Positions 1 to 3,300 of a stretch of 6,419 nt of DNA are shown piece by piece (position 1 is the stretch's first letter; the number at the start of each line of letters is the position of its first letter). Position numbers and translations under genes: made by a program. Source of the stretch: Methanoregula sp. (GTDB lineage Archaea; Halobacteriota; Methanomicrobia; Methanomicrobiales; Methanospirillaceae); contig DUHF01000149.1 of NCBI GenBank assembly GCA_013331015.1, forward strand, positions 1 through 6,419, read 5' to 3'. The notes beneath the pieces were generated by a model that worked only from the letters and a program-made list of their open reading frames with translations, was not told the DNA's origin and made no database searches.

Positions 1-150
1 ATGCAGGTCGGCCGGATCCACCCCGGCGAGCATGCGATCATGGTGCTCAACGTTGACGACAACGTGCCCGAGAGCGTCATGGACGAGATCCGCGGTATGC
101 CCGGTATCTTCACTGCGACATTTGCCCGGATTTCGAGCGAGAAGATCTGA
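1..150 (+). CDS. serA: D-3-phosphoglycerate dehydrogenase, C-terminal end (partial, 5' end outside window)
   Basis: This frame is open from the first base and ends at TGA (148-150), giving 49 residues. The peptide reads MQVGRIHPGEHAIMVLNVDD, then a VPESVMDEIR helix and a final GIFTATFARI strand. That is the pattern of the C-terminal ACT domain of SerA: a (G/M)xVGR strand, a hydrophobic ALMVLxVD strand, a helix starting VPxxV, and a closing strand. SerA oxidises 3-phosphoglycerate to 3-phosphohydroxypyruvate, the first step of serine synthesis, in the cytoplasm; its ACT domain usually handles assembly and regulation by serine. The first ATG is probably an internal methionine, because a full SerA is over 500 residues and the ACT domain itself is cut here. 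The gene converges on the large minus-strand gene. The family call is confident; the catalytic and NAD-binding parts are not visible. Confidence 0.88.
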   Translation: MQVGRIHPGEHAIMVLNVDDNVPESVMDEIRGMPGIFTATFARISSEKI

Positions 151-156
151 GAATAC

Positions 157-166
157 TCTTTTTTTC
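157..166 (+). terminator. Oligo-T transcription stop after serA
   Basis: A run of seven T residues (159-165) lies 8 nt after the serA stop codon, inside a pyrimidine-rich stretch, with no GC-rich hairpin before it. Archaeal RNA polymerase commonly terminates at short oligo-T tracts without a stem-loop, so this is the likely serA 3' end. The role is inferred from sequence and position only. Confidence 0.6.
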
Positions 167-321
167 ATCAACTCATTAATCCGGCCTTTGAGAAAATAAT
201 CGAACTTATATTCTTCGTTACGATACCCCCCATCACTCCCTCGTAAGCAATCAGCATCACCCCCTGCATAATGCTGTGGGAATGCAAACCCGTGCTCGCC
301 AATCCAGATGTAATCCCTGTC

Positions 322-343
322 ATCCGTTTAGCCGGAAACGGAT
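322..343 (-). terminator. Stem-loop just downstream of the large minus-strand gene
   Basis: ATCCGTTT (322-329) and AAACGGAT (336-343) form a perfect 8-bp inverted repeat around a 6-nt loop (AGCCGG). It begins 2 nt after the stop codon of the large gene. No T run follows on the minus strand directly; the nearest is ATTATTTTCT, reading leftward from about 200 to 191. The stem may mark or protect the mRNA 3' end rather than act as an intrinsic terminator. It is symmetric, so it would also form in a read-through transcript from serA. Confidence 0.45.
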
Positions 344-345
344 CC

Positions 346-3300
346 TCACGTTACAGAGAACCCGTTGAGTCTGTTGTCGATCCCGCCTCCCTGCGTGAAT
401 ACATCCAGCCGGTATGAGCCGGTGGTTGCACCTGCGGGAATCGGGAAGTAGCCGAGCACCACGGACGAGTTCGCGGTGAGGACGGTTGAGTTAATGGTGG
501 AACCCGGGATCCTCAACCGGACAATGGTGCCACCGTCAACGAAGTTGCTGCCTTTCAGGGTGAAGTTGACATTCGTTCCGCGTTTACCGGTTATTGGCGT
601 TATGGAACCGATGAGCGGAAGGCCAAGGTAGTTGACGGTGAACGCCTCGTATTTACTCGCGGTCCCGCCATCGGCGGTACGGACTTCGATGGTGTATTTG
701 CCTGATGGGGCCGAATTCGGGATCGTGATGCTGCCGATGATGGTATTATCGGTTACCTGGTACAGGGTTGTTGACAGCCAGGTGCCGGATACCACGTCAT
801 AGATCTGGACTGTTGTCTTTTCAGTGCTTTGGAAGTTTGCGCCGCGGATTGTGAACGCAACCACGCTTCCCTTTGCTCCGGTCGTCGGGGTGATGGAGGA
901 GATGGCTGGCGGCAGGACCTGCTTCACCCTGAATGCATTGCGCCGGTTGGTAACGCCGCCATCCATTGTGGTGAGATCAAGCCGGTAATACCCGGTCGGG
1001 GCATTCGCGGGGACGTGGATGGTGCCGGTGATTGCGGTGCCGGTAACGACGCTATGGTGCGTCGTGTTCAAGGTTGCACCGGTGGTCTGGTTTTTGAACG
1101 CTACAACCGTATTGTGAGGCTCAAAGTTCGTGCCGGTGATGCTGAATGTCACGGTCTCATTACGATATCCGGAGTCCGGTTTGAACGTTGCAATCGTCGG
1201 GATGCCGGCATACCTGACCGCAAACGCAGCTGGTTTTGTCGCGGTCCCGCCATCGACAGTCCTAACTTCAAGGATATACGATCCTGCCATCGCGTCATTT
1301 GTTACGTTCACTGTCCCGGTAATCCTCGTCAGAGTCAGCGATGTGATATTGACCGCGAGTTCCGTATCCATAACATCCTCATGGATCCTCACCCCTGTCT
1401 TGCCTTCGCCGGCCTGGAAGTTGGTGCCGGTAAGGGTGAACTCGACCGTCGTGTTCTTGGTTCCCCAAGCCGGAGTGAACGCAGTGATTGTTGGTGTCGG
1501 CACCTTCGTCACCAGGATCGCGCCTGCTTTAACCGCAGAGGGCCCGCCATATTTTGTGGTGACAACGAGATCCCACTTCCCCGTTGATACATCGGGGTCT
1601 ATCTTCATCCTGCCGGTGATTCGCGTTGGTGTCACCGACTCAAGCGTGATGTTGCAGTTACTGAACGTGTTTGCTCCTGTGCCTGTCGTGAAATTGACCC
1701 CGGTGTTACCGGTATCCGTGTCAAAACCGGTCCCCATTATCGTGAAATTGATCGTCTGGTTTATTAGTGCGGCAGTGGGGTTCGTGGATATGATTGCGGG
1801 CTTTGCCGCTGCTTTGGCAACAACCGCTCCGGTTCTGCTGGTGTAATTATAGGAATTGCCGTTCGTGACATGCAGGGATACCGTATACGTGCCCGGAGTC
1901 TGGTAGGTGTGGGTCGGATTTTCTGATGTGGAGAGGTCGCCATCCCCGAAACTCCAGTTCCATGCTGTCGGGGATCCTGTCGTTGTGTCCGAAAACTGAA
2001 CGGATAGCGGGACGGTGCCTGATGTTTTATTGGCCGTGAAACTGACGATCAACGGCTGCGGCGGAAGAACCTGGATGGTCATGACAGATGAAACATTGTA
2101 GCCCATGCTGCGCATAACCTCGAGATAAACCGTGTGGTTGCCCTCGGTTGCAAAGGTATAGACCGGATTCTGTTCGGCAGCGATGTCGTAATCATCAAAG
2201 TGCCAGTACCAGGTACTTGGATTCCCTTCGGAAAGATCAGTGAAATGGACCGTGAGCGGCACCGGCCCCCGGATTTTGTCTGCTGCAAACCATGCGATGA
2301 GCGGCTCCTGATGAGTTGTGACATTGATATAATCGGTCATCACGGTCGAGTTTGTTTCATACCCGTTCGATACCGTCAGGTTGACCGTGTACAGGCCATC
2401 GGCGGAATAGACATGGACCGGCTTTTTATCTGCCGACACATTCCCGTCACCGAAAGACCAGTTCCAGGTCTTCGGTGAACCGGGTGATTTATCGGTGAAG
2501 TCAACTACCAGCGGGAGAGCACCTATCGTTGGGAAGGCACTGAACCGTGCTTCGAGAACGGGGGGTCTGGCAAAGGAGAGGTAATCATACACTGCAGTCG
2601 TATGTCCGTTGTAAATCTGGTCCGATTCAAGGAAATCCGTTCCGGAGATCCGTGCATTTTCAAGGGTGTACGGCCCCGATACCCCATGCCGGTAGATGTC
2701 CCCTCCAGCAAAGTAAAGGGATGCGGTTTGATCTCCGATGCCCAGTGTTGTCATGTTTGCAGCGGTTGCCACGGTTCCGCCATCCTGGTCGGAAAGAACC
2801 CCCGTGATGATATACGTCCCTGCAGTATCCGCTGTAACATCGGCCTCAACAACCAGGTACTCGTACAGTCCATCGGCATTTGTATCGACCAGAGAGTCCC
2901 GGAATGTCCCTTTCAGGGTAACGGGAGCGGCAATGAAATTTCGGAAATTGTATGCCGAAGTGGTGGCTGCAAAGGGGATGAACTGGATCTCCTCATCGTT
3001 GTCGTAGAGTGCCAGTGCGGTGACATTATAGGGGCCGTTCTTGTGGCTCTGCCCAATTGCATTCCCATCGAACTGCAGCGAGATGCGCGAGGTGCCGGGA
3101 GAAGTGGCCGGCACAGTCTGTGCAAATACAACGCCAGATTCGTTGTCGCCGGTCTCAAGGTAACCTTCGAGCCGGTAATTCCCGGCACGGGTAACCGTGA
3201 GGTCCCGGCTTACGGTAAGGTACTCAAAGGTGCCGTCCGCGTTGGTATCTGTCCCTTCATCCGAATAACTGCCAGAAAGGTACGCCTGAGCGCCTTCGAA

